DNA of 39,527 nt from Halobiforma nitratireducens JCM 10879 (GTDB lineage Archaea > Halobacteriota > Halobacteria > Halobacteriales > Natrialbaceae): NCBI RefSeq assembly GCF_000337895.1, contig NZ_AOMA01000201.1, positions 1 to 39,527 on the forward strand. The letters run 5' to 3'. Shown here one piece after another: positions 23,665 to 31,922 of this stretch. The first letter of the stretch is position 1, and the number at the start of each line of letters is the position of its first letter. The notes beneath the pieces are model-generated. The model made no database searches. It was not told the origin of the DNA and saw nothing but the letters and a program-made list of their open reading frames with translations. A program made the translations under genes and the position numbers.

Positions 23665-24525
23665 ATGTCGGAAACGACGATACTCGTCGGAGCGGGTGTC
23701 TTTCTCGTCGCGCTCTGGCTCGGCTATCGTTCGTACGCGAACGCCACCCTGTACCGTGCGCTCCCCTCGGGAACCGGTGGCTCGAGCGGCTTCGTCGACG
23801 GGGAGACGACGACCGTCGAGGGAAGCGTCGAGGTCGCCGACCCGGTCGAAGCGACCGTCGGCGACGGGTACGACGCGGCCGGAGGCGATGCGTCGCCGAC
23901 GGCCCTCCTCGTCTGGCGGATACAGCGGCTCAAAAGCAAGAACCAGTACACCGTCGACCTCGAGCGACGGACGATCAAAAAGAGCGGAACGACCTACGAG
24001 TCGGGTATCGACGCCGGCACCTTCTCGGTCGACGACGGGATGCGAACCGTTCGCGTCGATCCGTCGTGGCTGCTCGACCGGTACGGCGGCTCCGACCTCG
24101 GAGACCTCTCGCTGTCGGGGACCAACGTCTCGGGACCCCGATCTAGTCGTCCCTGGTCGACGCCGTACGCCTACCTACGGGGCCAGCGTGTCGACTTCCG
24201 ACTCGACCAGCGGCAGACGCCGCTTGGCGGAACGGTCGCCCAGGGACTGGGCAACGACACCCTCTCGCTGGGTCGGTACCGATTCGAATCGCGTCGCCTC
24301 CCCGACGGGGAGTCGGTCACCGTTCACGGCGAGGTCACACTCGAGGACGGTGAGCCGGTGTTACGGGGTAGCGAGGAGACGCCGCTGGTGATATCGAACC
24401 GGGGACTGGACGGACTGCGGAGTCGGCTGCGAACCCGGACGCTGCTCTATGGCGTGGGTGGCCTCGCCCTCCTCGCCGTCGCTGTGTCCCTGCTAAACGA
24501 CGCGTTCGGACTGGTCGCGCTCTGA
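23665..24525 (+). CDS. Membrane protein with N- and C-terminal helices (GIDE-like architecture)
   Basis: 286 residues from ATG 23665. A TATA-like ttattag at 23636-23642 lies 26 nt upstream. An N-terminal helix (about 5-22, L-V-G-A-G-V-F-L-V-A-L-W-L-G-Y) and a C-terminal helix (about 262-283, L-L-Y-G-V-G-G-L-A-L-L-A-V-A-V) flank a soluble beta-rich domain. The domain begins V-D-G-E-T-T-T-V-E-G-S-V-E-V-A-D-P-V, a pattern seen in GIDE/MULAN-type domains of bacteria and archaea. No RING finger is present, so an E3 ligase function should not be assumed. Function unknown. Confidence 0.8.
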   Translation: MSETTILVGAGVFLVALWLGYRSYANATLYRALPSGTGGSSGFVDGETTTVEGSVEVADPVEATVGDGYDAAGGDASPTALLVWRIQRLKSKNQYTVDLERRTIKKSGTTYESGIDAGTFSVDDGMRTVRVDPSWLLDRYGGSDLGDLSLSGTNVSGPRSSRPWSTPYAYLRGQRVDFRLDQRQTPLGGTVAQGLGNDTLSLGRYRFESRRLPDGESVTVHGEVTLEDGEPVLRGSEETPLVISNRGLDGLRSRLRTRTLLYGVGGLALLAVAVSLLNDAFGLVAL

Positions 24526-24625
24526 CGGGCTGGCTCAGCGGTAGTCGTTCGTCCCTTTCGCGTCGCGTTTCGAACGACGACAGCGAAACGTCAACAGCCA
24601 TATTTGTCCGGCACGAACGGACGGT

Positions 24626-24844
24626 ATGGACCGACTGCCACGACTCCTCCTCGTCCTCGCGGCCCTCGGCTGGCTCGGCACGGCCCTCTCACAGCTCGCA
24701 GCGGCGACCGCGACTCAGCAGCGAGAGCAAATCGAGTGGACCGAACGCCGCAACCAGTTCCTGTTGCTTTCGAGTCTATCGACGAACGCCGTCGTGTTCA
24801 CCACGCTGTACCGCTACATCAAACGAGCGGCCGGCGACCGCTGA
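24626..24844 (+). CDS. Small two-helix membrane protein, hypothetical
   Basis: 72 residues with an AT-rich tatttg element at 24601, 25 nt before the ATG. Two hydrophobic segments (about 4-24, L-L-L-V-L-A-A-L-G-W-L-G-T-A-L, and about 45-62, F-L-L-L-S-S-L-S-T-N-A-V-V-F) are joined by a polar R-E-Q-I-E-W-T-E-R-R-N-Q loop; it ends basic (Y-I-K-R-A-A-G-D-R). No family recognised. It sits between two other membrane-protein genes on the same strand. Confidence 0.7.
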   Translation: MDRLPRLLLVLAALGWLGTALSQLAAATATQQREQIEWTERRNQFLLLSSLSTNAVVFTTLYRYIKRAAGDR

Positions 24845-24931
24845 CCGTCTCCAATCGAGAATCGGGACCGGAATGGTCGCCAAACTGCTCGTCGCCGGTG
24901 ACATTTTGTAGGCAGCCGTCGTAGCGTTCGT

Positions 24932-25423
24932 ATGGCGATGGATCTCCGCGAGTTCGTGGCGGAGGACCTCTGGCTCCTGATCGGCATCGTCACGTTCGCG
25001 CTGCTCTCCATCGTGGGGACCGTCGGCCTCGAGCCGATCGCGGGACTGATCGCGATCGTCGGCTGGTTCCTGTTGACCCCGATCTTCCTCTTTTGGGGCG
25101 AGGAGATCGCCGACGCGCTGTTCGACGAGGAGTCCGGGGAGTTCCGTCGGGCGACGGCCGACGACGCCGGCGAGGACGACGCGATCGCCGAACTCAAACG
25201 CCGGTACGCGGCGGGCGAGATCGACGACGCGGAGTTCGAACGCCGCCTCGAGCGCCTCGTCGGGGTCGACGACGCCCTCGAGGGTGTGTTTTCCGACGGG
25301 GACGAGCGGATGGGAACCGGCATCGATACCGACCTCGAGAGGACGGACCGAGAGCAGCGTCCGGAACGGGAGTGGCAACGGGACCGTGATCGGGAACGGG
25401 AACGGGAACGGGAACGGACCTGA
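24932..25423 (+). CDS. SHOCT domain membrane protein
   Basis: 163 residues. Two membrane helices (about 12-32, L-W-L-L-I-G-I-V-T-F-A-L-L-S-I-V, and about 36-56) are followed by an acidic stretch. Then comes a SHOCT motif (about 88-112: A-I-A-E-L-K-R-R-Y-A-A-G-E-I-D-D-A-E-F-E-R-R-L), a short C-terminal helical oligomerisation module. The C-terminus is a repetitive R-E-R-E-R-E tail encoded by a gggaac hexanucleotide repeat. The SHOCT call is secure; function unknown. Starts other than ATG 24932 (for example 24938) are possible. Confidence 0.85.
   Translation: MAMDLREFVAEDLWLLIGIVTFALLSIVGTVGLEPIAGLIAIVGWFLLTPIFLFWGEEIADALFDEESGEFRRATADDAGEDDAIAELKRRYAAGEIDDAEFERRLERLVGVDDALEGVFSDGDERMGTGIDTDLERTDREQRPEREWQRDRDRERERERERT
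25388..25418 (+). repeat. Hexanucleotide repeat gggaac encoding Arg-Glu
   Basis: Four perfect copies of gggaac in the 3' end of the SHOCT gene, just before the stop codon, preceded by a degenerate copy. The copy number controls the length of the R-E tail and is prone to slippage; expansion or contraction by whole units would stay in frame. Confidence 0.8.
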
Positions 25424-25661
25424 TCTACTGGACAACAGGCAGTCCCCGCCCGATCGCGTCTCGAGTACGACCGCTGTGTGCATCGTTTTGCCCGGCAGTA
25501 TGAGTGAAAGGAGACGAGCGGACTACGTGATCGAGGCCGGACGAGACGAAACTGACCACCGGAAACGAGAGTGCCGGTAGAGACGACGCCGCTGTACGGA
25601 GCCGAAGACGGCCATCGCGCTCGCAGGAAGGGGCGAGGCCAGGGGCAGAGTCAGCTTCGGG

Positions 25662-26948
25662 TCAGGGGTTCAGTTCCCAGTTCCGGACGGCGACTGTCTC
25701 GCCTTCCGGAATCCCTTCGCGGTCGTCGTCGACGACCACCCAGCCGTCTGCCAGTGCGACGCTCGAGAGGACGCCGGAGCCGCTGGCGCGGGTCGGAGTA
25801 GCACGGTAGGCGGGTTCGTCGCCGCCATCGGCATCTCGCTCGTCCCGTTGCTCGAGTTGTACCCGCGCGAACGTCCGCGTCCCCGGCTCGCTCGGAATCT
25901 TGCGATCGAGGACCGCACGCGTAGTCGGGTGGGGGTCCGGTTCGGTTCCTTCGAGCCAGCGCAGGGTCGGCCGGAGGAACTGGACGGCGTTGACGATGCA
26001 GGCGACGGGATATCCCGGGAGAGCGAGGACTGGCGTGTCCTCGACGATGCCGAGACAGACGGGGTGGCCCGGTTTGAGACCGACACCGTGGACGAGTACC
26101 TCGCCGAGGTCGTCGATCACTTCGGGAAGGAGGTCCCGTTCGCCGACCGAAGAGCCGCCGGTAGTGACGACGACGTCTTTCGTCAGGTCGCGCTGGATCG
26201 CCACCCGGAGCGACTCGGGGTCGTCGGTGACGACGTCGCGGTAGGTCGCCCTCGCTCCCCAGCGTTCGGCCAGCCGGGAGACGGTGAGACCGTTCGTCTC
26301 GATCACTTCGCCCGGTCCCGGATCGCCCTCGACGAGTTCCTCGCCGGTCGGGATCACGCCGACGGTCGGTTTCGCCGCGACTTCGACGCGTCCGTAACCC
26401 GCCGACCGCAAGAGCCCGAGGTCCGAGGGACGAAGCCGGTGGCCCGCCTCGTAGAGGTGCTGGCTCTCTTCGATATCTTCGCCAATCGGGGCGACGTTTT
26501 CACCCTCCGCGACGGCATCCTCGACCTCGAGGGCGTCACCACGCTCCTCGACGTGTTCGATCATCACGACCGCATCCGCTCCGTCGGGAAGGGCGCTCCC
26601 GGTGTGGACCCGTGCGGCGGTACCGGGCGCGACGTCGGCATCTGCCTCGGCGCTCCCGGCGACGCGGAGCCGCTCCGGTGAGCGGTCGCTCGCGCCGAAC
26701 GTGTCCTCGGCCCGGACGGCGTAGCCGTCCATCGCGGCCCGCCGGTAGTGTGGCACGTTCCGTACCGATTCGACGGGCGCGGCGAGAGCGCGCCCGTCGG
26801 CTCGCGCCACGTCGACGGTTTCGACGCCGGTCGCGGGTGACTCCGGGTGACCCTCCTCGATCGCCTCCTGGAGCACCCGTCTGGCTTCGTCGACCGGGGT
26901 TCGTATCTTGAACCCGGCCTCCGTTCGTTCGCTGTCGGCTCCTTTCAT
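25662..26948 (-). CDS. moeA: Second molybdopterin molybdotransferase MoeA
   Basis: 428 residues, standard MoeA length without the extra domain of the other copy. Motifs: Y-R-R-A-A-M-D-G-Y-A-V-R-A, G-S-A-L-P-D-G-A-D-A-V-V-M-I, T-V-G-V-I-P-T-G-E-E-L, V-V-T-T-G-G-S-S-V-G-E-R-D, K-P-G-H-P-V-C-L-G and L-P-G-Y-P-V-A-C. The start M-K-G-A-D-S-E-R at 26948 gives an N-terminus close to family length; M-D-G-Y internal starts are excluded. It is divergent from hsp20. Two MoeA paralogues in many archaea may specialise for molybdenum versus tungsten, but specificity cannot be read from sequence here. Confidence 0.94.
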   Translation of the reverse strand: MKGADSERTEAGFKIRTPVDEARRVLQEAIEEGHPESPATGVETVDVARADGRALAAPVESVRNVPHYRRAAMDGYAVRAEDTFGASDRSPERLRVAGSAEADADVAPGTAARVHTGSALPDGADAVVMIEHVEERGDALEVEDAVAEGENVAPIGEDIEESQHLYEAGHRLRPSDLGLLRSAGYGRVEVAAKPTVGVIPTGEELVEGDPGPGEVIETNGLTVSRLAERWGARATYRDVVTDDPESLRVAIQRDLTKDVVVTTGGSSVGERDLLPEVIDDLGEVLVHGVGLKPGHPVCLGIVEDTPVLALPGYPVACIVNAVQFLRPTLRWLEGTEPDPHPTTRAVLDRKIPSEPGTRTFARVQLEQRDERDADGGDEPAYRATPTRASGSGVLSSVALADGWVVVDDDREGIPEGETVAVRNWELNP

Positions 26949-27040
26949 ACCCTAACGCGGGGTGCCCGAGGTGAAAAAGCGTCGGGGCTTTCGCCGACCA
27001 CCGTGTCGAGACCCCTGGGGAATCGACCGCTACCGCGGCC

Positions 27041-27050
27041 TTTTTCGTAT
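27041..27050 (+). promoter_or_regulatory. Probable TATA box of hsp20
   Basis: tttttcgtat, 21-30 nt before the ATG at 27071, within the 122-bp region between MoeA (-) and hsp20 (+). Spacing suits a leaderless transcript. Confidence 0.45.
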
Positions 27051-27070
27051 CGGCGTTCGAACCTGTAGCT

Positions 27071-27538
27071 ATGTCAGCGCTCCGCGACGCGTTGCGGGAC
27101 CTCTCCGAGGACGTCTTCTTCGATCTGCTCGAGAGCGACGACGCCTACTTGCTCGTCGTGGACGTACCGGGGGTAACCGCCGACTCGATCGATGTCACGG
27201 TCGAGGAGGGGACTCTCTCGATCGACGGCAGGCGGGAGAAAGACCGGGAGATTCCCGGCGAATACCAGTACATCGAGGAGAACCGCTCGCTGTTTTTCGA
27301 CGTCTCCCTGCCGGTCCCCGACGACGCCGTCGCCGGCAACGCACAATCGCGGGTCGAACGCGGCGTCCTCGAGTTGACGCTGCCGAAACGGACCGGAGGC
27401 GAGACGACGATCGAGGTGACGGACGACTCGGTTTCGAACGCCGACTCGGCGTCGGCGTCGGAACGCGACGCCGACACCGCTTCGGGGATCGATGCCGACG
27501 AACCGACGGCCGACGACGCGGACGCCGAACCGAGGTGA
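27071..27538 (+). CDS. Hsp20 / alpha-crystallin family small heat-shock protein
   Basis: 155 residues. The alpha-crystallin domain (about 22-108) is visible: Y-L-L-V-V-D-V-P-G-V-T-A-D-S-I-D-V, then L-S-I-D-G-R-R, and R-G-V-L-E-L-T-L-P-K, the conserved G-V-L-x-[LV]-x-x-P-K signature. The C-terminal 45 residues are a disordered acidic Asp/Ala/Ser tail. It acts as an ATP-independent holdase. The stop (27536-27538) is directly followed, in the same reading frame, by residues that resemble the N-terminus of the ABC1 kinase family, so the two genes are very closely coupled. Confidence 0.92.
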   Translation: MSALRDALRDLSEDVFFDLLESDDAYLLVVDVPGVTADSIDVTVEEGTLSIDGRREKDREIPGEYQYIEENRSLFFDVSLPVPDDAVAGNAQSRVERGVLELTLPKRTGGETTIEVTDDSVSNADSASASERDADTASGIDADEPTADDADAEPR

Positions 27539-27604
27539 CCCAGACTGGCCTCACTTCGAGCGTACAAACGATTCGTTCTCGTCGCCTGGCAGTTCCTTCC
27601 ACTG

Positions 27605-29233
27605 TTGCTCGCCTACGCACGGGACCGGCGTCGGTTCCTCCTGTTCGGCCGGCGACGGCGGGTAAGCTCCGAAACGCATCGCCGGCGAGCCGAGCGGCTG
27701 CTCGAGTCGCTGCTGACGCTTGGCCCGACGTTCATCAAGCTCGGCCAGCTCCTGTCGACCCGGCCCGACGTCCTGCCCCCGGAGTACATCGACGTGCTCG
27801 CTTCCTTGCAGGACGACGTTCCGCCGGCCGACTGGGAGGAGGCGAAACTCGTCCTCGAGCACGAAATCGGCCCGGTCGACGACCGGTTCGCTTCCTTCGA
27901 CACCGAGCCGATAAGCGGTGCAAGCCTGGGGCAGGTCCACCGGGCGCGGATCGACGGTACCGGGAGTTCGGCCGAGAGCATCCGCGAGGTCGCCGTCAAG
28001 ATTCGCCGGCCCGGCGTCGAGGAACTCGTCCGGGCGGATCTGCAGGTCATCCGCTGGTCGCTGCCGATCCTGCTGTACTTCGTCGACGACGCCCGGGCGT
28101 TCTCGCTCGAGAACCTCGCCGACGAGTTCTCGAAGACCATCCGCGAGGAGATGGATTACGAGCGCGAAGCGAAGATGCTCCGGGAGATCGAGTCCAGTCT
28201 CGGGGACGACGACCGGTACGTCATCCCCGACGTGGTCGACAGCCACTCGGGACCACGCGTGCTCACGATGGAGTACGTCGGCGGGACCAAGATCAACGAG
28301 GTAGACGAACTCGATCGACGTGGGATCGACCGGAGTGAGATCGCCGAGAACCTCCAGTGGGCCTACATGCGGATGATCGTCGACGATGGGGTCTTCCACG
28401 CCGATCCACACCCAGGGAACCTGGCGGTGACCGACGACGGCGAGATCGTCTTCTACGACTTCGGGATGTCGGGTCGGGTCGACGAGTTCGTCCAGGAGAA
28501 GATCGTCGACTTCTACATCGCGGTCGCGAACCAGGATATCGACGCGATTCTGGACGCACTCATCGAGATCGGAACGCTCTCGCCGGAGGCCGACCGGGCA
28601 GTAATGGCCGAAGTGATGGAACTGGCCATCCAGGACGCCCGCGGCGAGGACATCGAGCAGTACCGCGTCCAGCAGATCATCGGGCAGGTCGAGGACTCGA
28701 TCTACGAGTTCCCGCTGCGGCTACCGAAAAACCTCGCGCTCGTCTTGCGGGTCGCGACCGTCGTCGAGGGCGTCTGCGTGACGCTCGATCCCGACTTCGA
28801 CTTCATCTCGACCGCGACGGACTACCTGGTCGAGCAAGGGTACCGCGAGGAGTCGATCCGCCAGTACCTTTCGGAGTCCGGCCAACAGGTCCGCCGGTCG
28901 GCCGAGTCGCTGACCCGGATGGCACCGAAAACCGAACGGGCGCTCGACCGACTCGACCGGGACGACCTCTACGTCCGTATCGGTGTCGAAGACTCGAAAG
29001 ACGTCTTCGAGGACCTGGCAAAGCGGCTCATCTACGGCATGTTGCTCACGATGGGACTGTTCTCGACCGGCGTGCTATACGCGCTCGAGGCACCCGAAGC
29101 GTCGGTCGTCGCTGCCGTCTTTTCGGCCGTCGTGACGATCCAACTCTACCGGTCGTTCCGAACCCGGAGCACGCTCGCCGCCCGCCCGCAGTTTACCCGG
29201 CAGAACCTTCGACAGCGACGTGGTGACGAGTAA
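27605..29233 (+). CDS. ABC1/UbiB/AarF family kinase-like protein
   Basis: 542 residues from the conservative TTG at 27605. The family N-terminus (L-R-A-Y-K-R-F-V-L-V-A-W-Q-F-L-P-L-L) is encoded in frame upstream to about 27545, where only a CTG is available as a start. Atypical kinase motifs: T-F-I-K-L-G-Q-L-L-S-T-R-P-D (KxGQ), S-G-A-S-L-G-Q-V-H-R-A (Ala-rich loop), V-A-V-K-I-R-R-P-G, and H-A-D-P-H-P-G-N-L with Y-D-F-G-M-S-G (metal-binding Asp). C-terminal membrane helices lie at about 478-520. UbiB proteins are ATPases supporting isoprenoid-lipid or quinone synthesis, here probably menaquinone-related. It is in the same frame as hsp20, separated by one stop codon. Confidence 0.9.
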   Translation: MLAYARDRRRFLLFGRRRRVSSETHRRRAERLLESLLTLGPTFIKLGQLLSTRPDVLPPEYIDVLASLQDDVPPADWEEAKLVLEHEIGPVDDRFASFDTEPISGASLGQVHRARIDGTGSSAESIREVAVKIRRPGVEELVRADLQVIRWSLPILLYFVDDARAFSLENLADEFSKTIREEMDYEREAKMLREIESSLGDDDRYVIPDVVDSHSGPRVLTMEYVGGTKINEVDELDRRGIDRSEIAENLQWAYMRMIVDDGVFHADPHPGNLAVTDDGEIVFYDFGMSGRVDEFVQEKIVDFYIAVANQDIDAILDALIEIGTLSPEADRAVMAEVMELAIQDARGEDIEQYRVQQIIGQVEDSIYEFPLRLPKNLALVLRVATVVEGVCVTLDPDFDFISTATDYLVEQGYREESIRQYLSESGQQVRRSAESLTRMAPKTERALDRLDRDDLYVRIGVEDSKDVFEDLAKRLIYGMLLTMGLFSTGVLYALEAPEASVVAAVFSAVVTIQLYRSFRTRSTLAARPQFTRQNLRQRRGDE

Positions 29234-29435
29234 CTAGTCGGTCCCGCTCGAGCCGCCCGCCTCGCTCGACGGGTTTCGCTGGGCGTCGGTGTCGGGTTCG
29301 ATCGTCGACTGCCGACGGCCACCCGCCACCCGCCAACCGCGATAACCGCTTTCCGCTCCTCCGAATCCGACCGTCGTTCCCAGGTAACGCCGACCGGTCG
29401 CGACCGTTTTCTTTCCGGACTCGCTATTGCGTCCT

Positions 29436-30533
29436 ATGCGGATCGATCCATTCGGCCTCGAGCGGTGGTTCGCCGAGTACGAACACGAGGCCGACATCAT
29501 GCTGGCAGAAAGCGGCGTTCGTAGCCTCTCCGCGGACCGGTTCGACATCGATCCGGGCGAACTGGGGTACGTGATCCCGACCGACGGCGACCCTGCTCTC
29601 CGGGGGACGATCGGCGAGCGGTACGGTCGCGGCACCGACGAGGTCGTCTGTACCAGCGGCACGCAGGAGGCGAACTTCCTCGCGTTTCTGTCCGTGCTCG
29701 CGGGCGATTCACCGCCCGGCCTTTCGTCTTCCACGAGCGGTGACGCCCACGCCGTCGTCGTCACCCCGACCTACCAGGCGCTCCACGCCGTCCCCGACGC
29801 GTTCGGGGACGTGACGCGAGTCCCGCTCGAGCCGCCGACCTGGGAGCTCGATCCCGACGCCGTCGCGGAGGCGATTCGACGGGAAACGCGACTCATCGTC
29901 CTGAACAACCCGAACAACCCCACGGGTCGGTATCACCCGCTCGAGACGGTCGAGACGCTGTACGATCTCGCCGCGGACAACGACGCCTACCTGCTCTGTG
30001 ACGAGGTGTACCGGCTGCTCGCCGACGATCCGCTGCCGCCGGTCGCGGGCATGGGACCACACGGGCTCTCGACGACCAGCCTCTCGAAGTCGTACGGTCT
30101 CGCCGGACTGCGATTCGGCTGGCTCGCCGGCGATCGGGCGGTCGTCGAGGCTGCCTGCCAGTGGAAGGACTACACGACCATCTCGCCGGGCATCTTCGGC
30201 CAGCACGTCGCGGAACAGGCCCTCGAGCAGAGCGACACGATCCTCGAGCAGAACCGCGAACTCGTCGCCCGGAACCACGAGATCACCGTCGCGTTCCTCG
30301 AGCGCCACGGCCTCGAGTGGTACGACCCCGTCGGCGTCAACGGCTTCGTGACGGTGCCGGACGGCTTCGAGAGCGGCAAGGAGTTCTGTCGAACCGTCCT
30401 CGAGGCAGAGAGCGTCGTCCTCGCCCCCGGCGAGTTCTTCGGCCATTCGGACCGATTTCGAATCGGCTTCGGCTTGCCGACCGACGAACTCGAGGAAGGG
30501 TTAGCGCGGATTGGACAGGTGCTCGAGGGCTGA
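29436..30533 (+). CDS. Class I/II pyridoxal-phosphate aminotransferase
   Basis: 365 residues from ATG 29436 (M-R-I-D-P-F-G-L-E-R-W-F). PLP-binding Lys218 lies in T-S-L-S-K-S-Y-G-L-A-G-L-R. Other landmarks are V-C-T-S-G-T-Q-E-A-N, V-T-P-T-Y-Q, N-N-P-N-N-P-T-G-R-Y, L-C-D-E-V-Y-R and the C-terminal R-I-G-F-G arginine that binds the substrate carboxylate. It is close to aspartate/capreomycidine-type aminotransferases in its start and motif order; the amino-acid substrate cannot be fixed. It stands alone, 200 bp after the ABC1 gene and 3 bp before the convergent propeller gene. Confidence 0.93.
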   Translation: MRIDPFGLERWFAEYEHEADIMLAESGVRSLSADRFDIDPGELGYVIPTDGDPALRGTIGERYGRGTDEVVCTSGTQEANFLAFLSVLAGDSPPGLSSSTSGDAHAVVVTPTYQALHAVPDAFGDVTRVPLEPPTWELDPDAVAEAIRRETRLIVLNNPNNPTGRYHPLETVETLYDLAADNDAYLLCDEVYRLLADDPLPPVAGMGPHGLSTTSLSKSYGLAGLRFGWLAGDRAVVEAACQWKDYTTISPGIFGQHVAEQALEQSDTILEQNRELVARNHEITVAFLERHGLEWYDPVGVNGFVTVPDGFESGKEFCRTVLEAESVVLAPGEFFGHSDRFRIGFGLPTDELEEGLARIGQVLEG

Positions 30534-30536
30534 TCG

Positions 30537-31859
30537 TCAGCGGAGACAGCGACCGAACAGTTCGGTTCGACACTCGGAGATGCCGTACAACTCTGCGTCG
30601 ACGTTCGCGTAGAGCCAGTCGTCGGCGACGGCGATCGTGGTCTCGAGCCGATGATCGGCCACGTCGACTCGAGCGAGTACCTCGCCAGTATAGCGGTCGA
30701 TCACGATCACTCCGTCGCCACCGACGTAGATTCGGTCATCGACGACGGCCGGCGTGCCGGTCTCGATGCTGTAGTTCTCGTCGTCTGCAATATCGTCGTC
30801 GTCGGCAACCAGTTGCCGACCCCGGTCGTCCCACTGTCGGTCTCCGGTCGCCGTATCCCTGGCGATCAGCCGTCCGTCCGAGACGTAATAGACGGTGTCT
30901 CCCGTCGCTGCGAGGTGTCGCGGTATCCACCCGCCGCCGTCGTCTTCGTCAGCGCGCCAGCGAATCTCTCCGGTGTCGGCTTCGACGGCCGCTGCGCCGT
31001 ACTCGTGGTCCTCGTCGTTCTCGCCCAGGTCGGCATACGTGACGAAGACCGCTCCGTCGGTCACCGTCGGCGCACTGTCTACCGAGAGATTGGTGCGCCA
31101 CAGTTCCGACCCGTCGTCGGTATCGAGCGCCGTGAGACCGTCGTCGAACTCCGCGAGATAGACGACACCGTCGGCCACCGCCGGCGAGAAGACGAGCTGA
31201 CCGTCCCATTCTTCGAACTCGTGACGCCAGCGTTCCTCGCCGGTCTCGAGATCGACGGCGTAAAAGAAGGGGTGGCTCTCGGTAGTCGCGATCTGGCGGT
31301 AGTGACCCGTGTACACAGCGTCGTCGCCGACGCCCGGAACGATCGTCTGGTGGCTGAGTTGGCCATCGGAGACGTTGTCGAAACACCATCGACGGCTCCC
31401 GTCGGTGTCGACCGCACAGAGCCCGTCGGCGGTCTGGACGAGAATCGCGTTGTCGGCGAGTGCGAGGGAGTCGGCGTGGTGGTACGTCGATCCTCCCTCT
31501 TGCGTCGTCGTCGCCGTCGTAGTCCATCGACTGTCGCCCGACACGGCATCGAACGCTTCGATCCGAACGTCCCGTTCGGCTTCCGGTCCGGTGAATGGTC
31601 CGTCGGTGTAGGCGACGTAGACTGTTCCGTCGGCGAGCAGTGGAGACGCGTCACTGCCACCATATCGTGGGAGCGAACGAGACCAGACCGCCGTCAACGG
31701 TGGTTCCGGACCGTTACGATCGTCGACGGTTCCCGTCCGGGCGCTGTCGTAGCCGTGACCGGGCCACGACGATTCGACCGTCGAGTCGTCGCTCCGTCCG
31801 ATACAGCCCGCAAGCACCACCGTTCCACAGGCTGCGAGTAGAGCGCGTCTGGCGGGCAT
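30537..31859 (-). CDS. PQQ-type beta-propeller repeat lipoprotein (copy 1)
   Basis: 440 residues. The N-terminus M-P-A-R-R-A-L-L-A-A-C-G-T-V-V-L-A-G-C carries a lipobox (L-A-G-C) for lipid attachment outside the cell, with R-R at the start compatible with Tat export. The body has PQQ-like propeller blades: repeats of G-T-V-Y-V, D-x-x-S-G-x-x-x-W, A-V-D-T-D-G-S-R-R-W and similar at about 60-residue spacing. Outer-surface propellers of this type are common in haloarchaea; substrate or partner unknown, and real PQQ binding is not implied. It is a tandem paralogue of the next gene and shares the C-terminus E-C-R-T-E-L-F-x-R-C-L-R with it. Confidence 0.9.
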   Translation of the reverse strand: MPARRALLAACGTVVLAGCIGRSDDSTVESSWPGHGYDSARTGTVDDRNGPEPPLTAVWSRSLPRYGGSDASPLLADGTVYVAYTDGPFTGPEAERDVRIEAFDAVSGDSRWTTTATTTQEGGSTYHHADSLALADNAILVQTADGLCAVDTDGSRRWCFDNVSDGQLSHQTIVPGVGDDAVYTGHYRQIATTESHPFFYAVDLETGEERWRHEFEEWDGQLVFSPAVADGVVYLAEFDDGLTALDTDDGSELWRTNLSVDSAPTVTDGAVFVTYADLGENDEDHEYGAAAVEADTGEIRWRADEDDGGGWIPRHLAATGDTVYYVSDGRLIARDTATGDRQWDDRGRQLVADDDDIADDENYSIETGTPAVVDDRIYVGGDGVIVIDRYTGEVLARVDVADHRLETTIAVADDWLYANVDAELYGISECRTELFGRCLR

Positions 31860-31910
31860 CGCTCGTAGCGACTCGTCGTTCAGTCATAAGTTTTCATACT
31901 CCGACAGGTT

Positions 31911-31922
31911 CTTATCAGCCGC
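31911..31922. repeat. 12-bp inverted-repeat arm CTTATCAGCCGC (left)
   Basis: This abuts the stop codon of propeller copy 2. Its exact reverse complement is at 33212-33223, about 20 nt before the ATG of the same gene, so a perfect 12-bp inverted pair brackets the whole second propeller gene. See the matching entry. Confidence 0.7.

Noticed and set aside
30651-31841. 396-residue plus-strand frame opposite propeller copy 1
   Set aside because: Val/Arg-rich antisense shadow; the minus-strand gene has a lipobox, blades and promoter.
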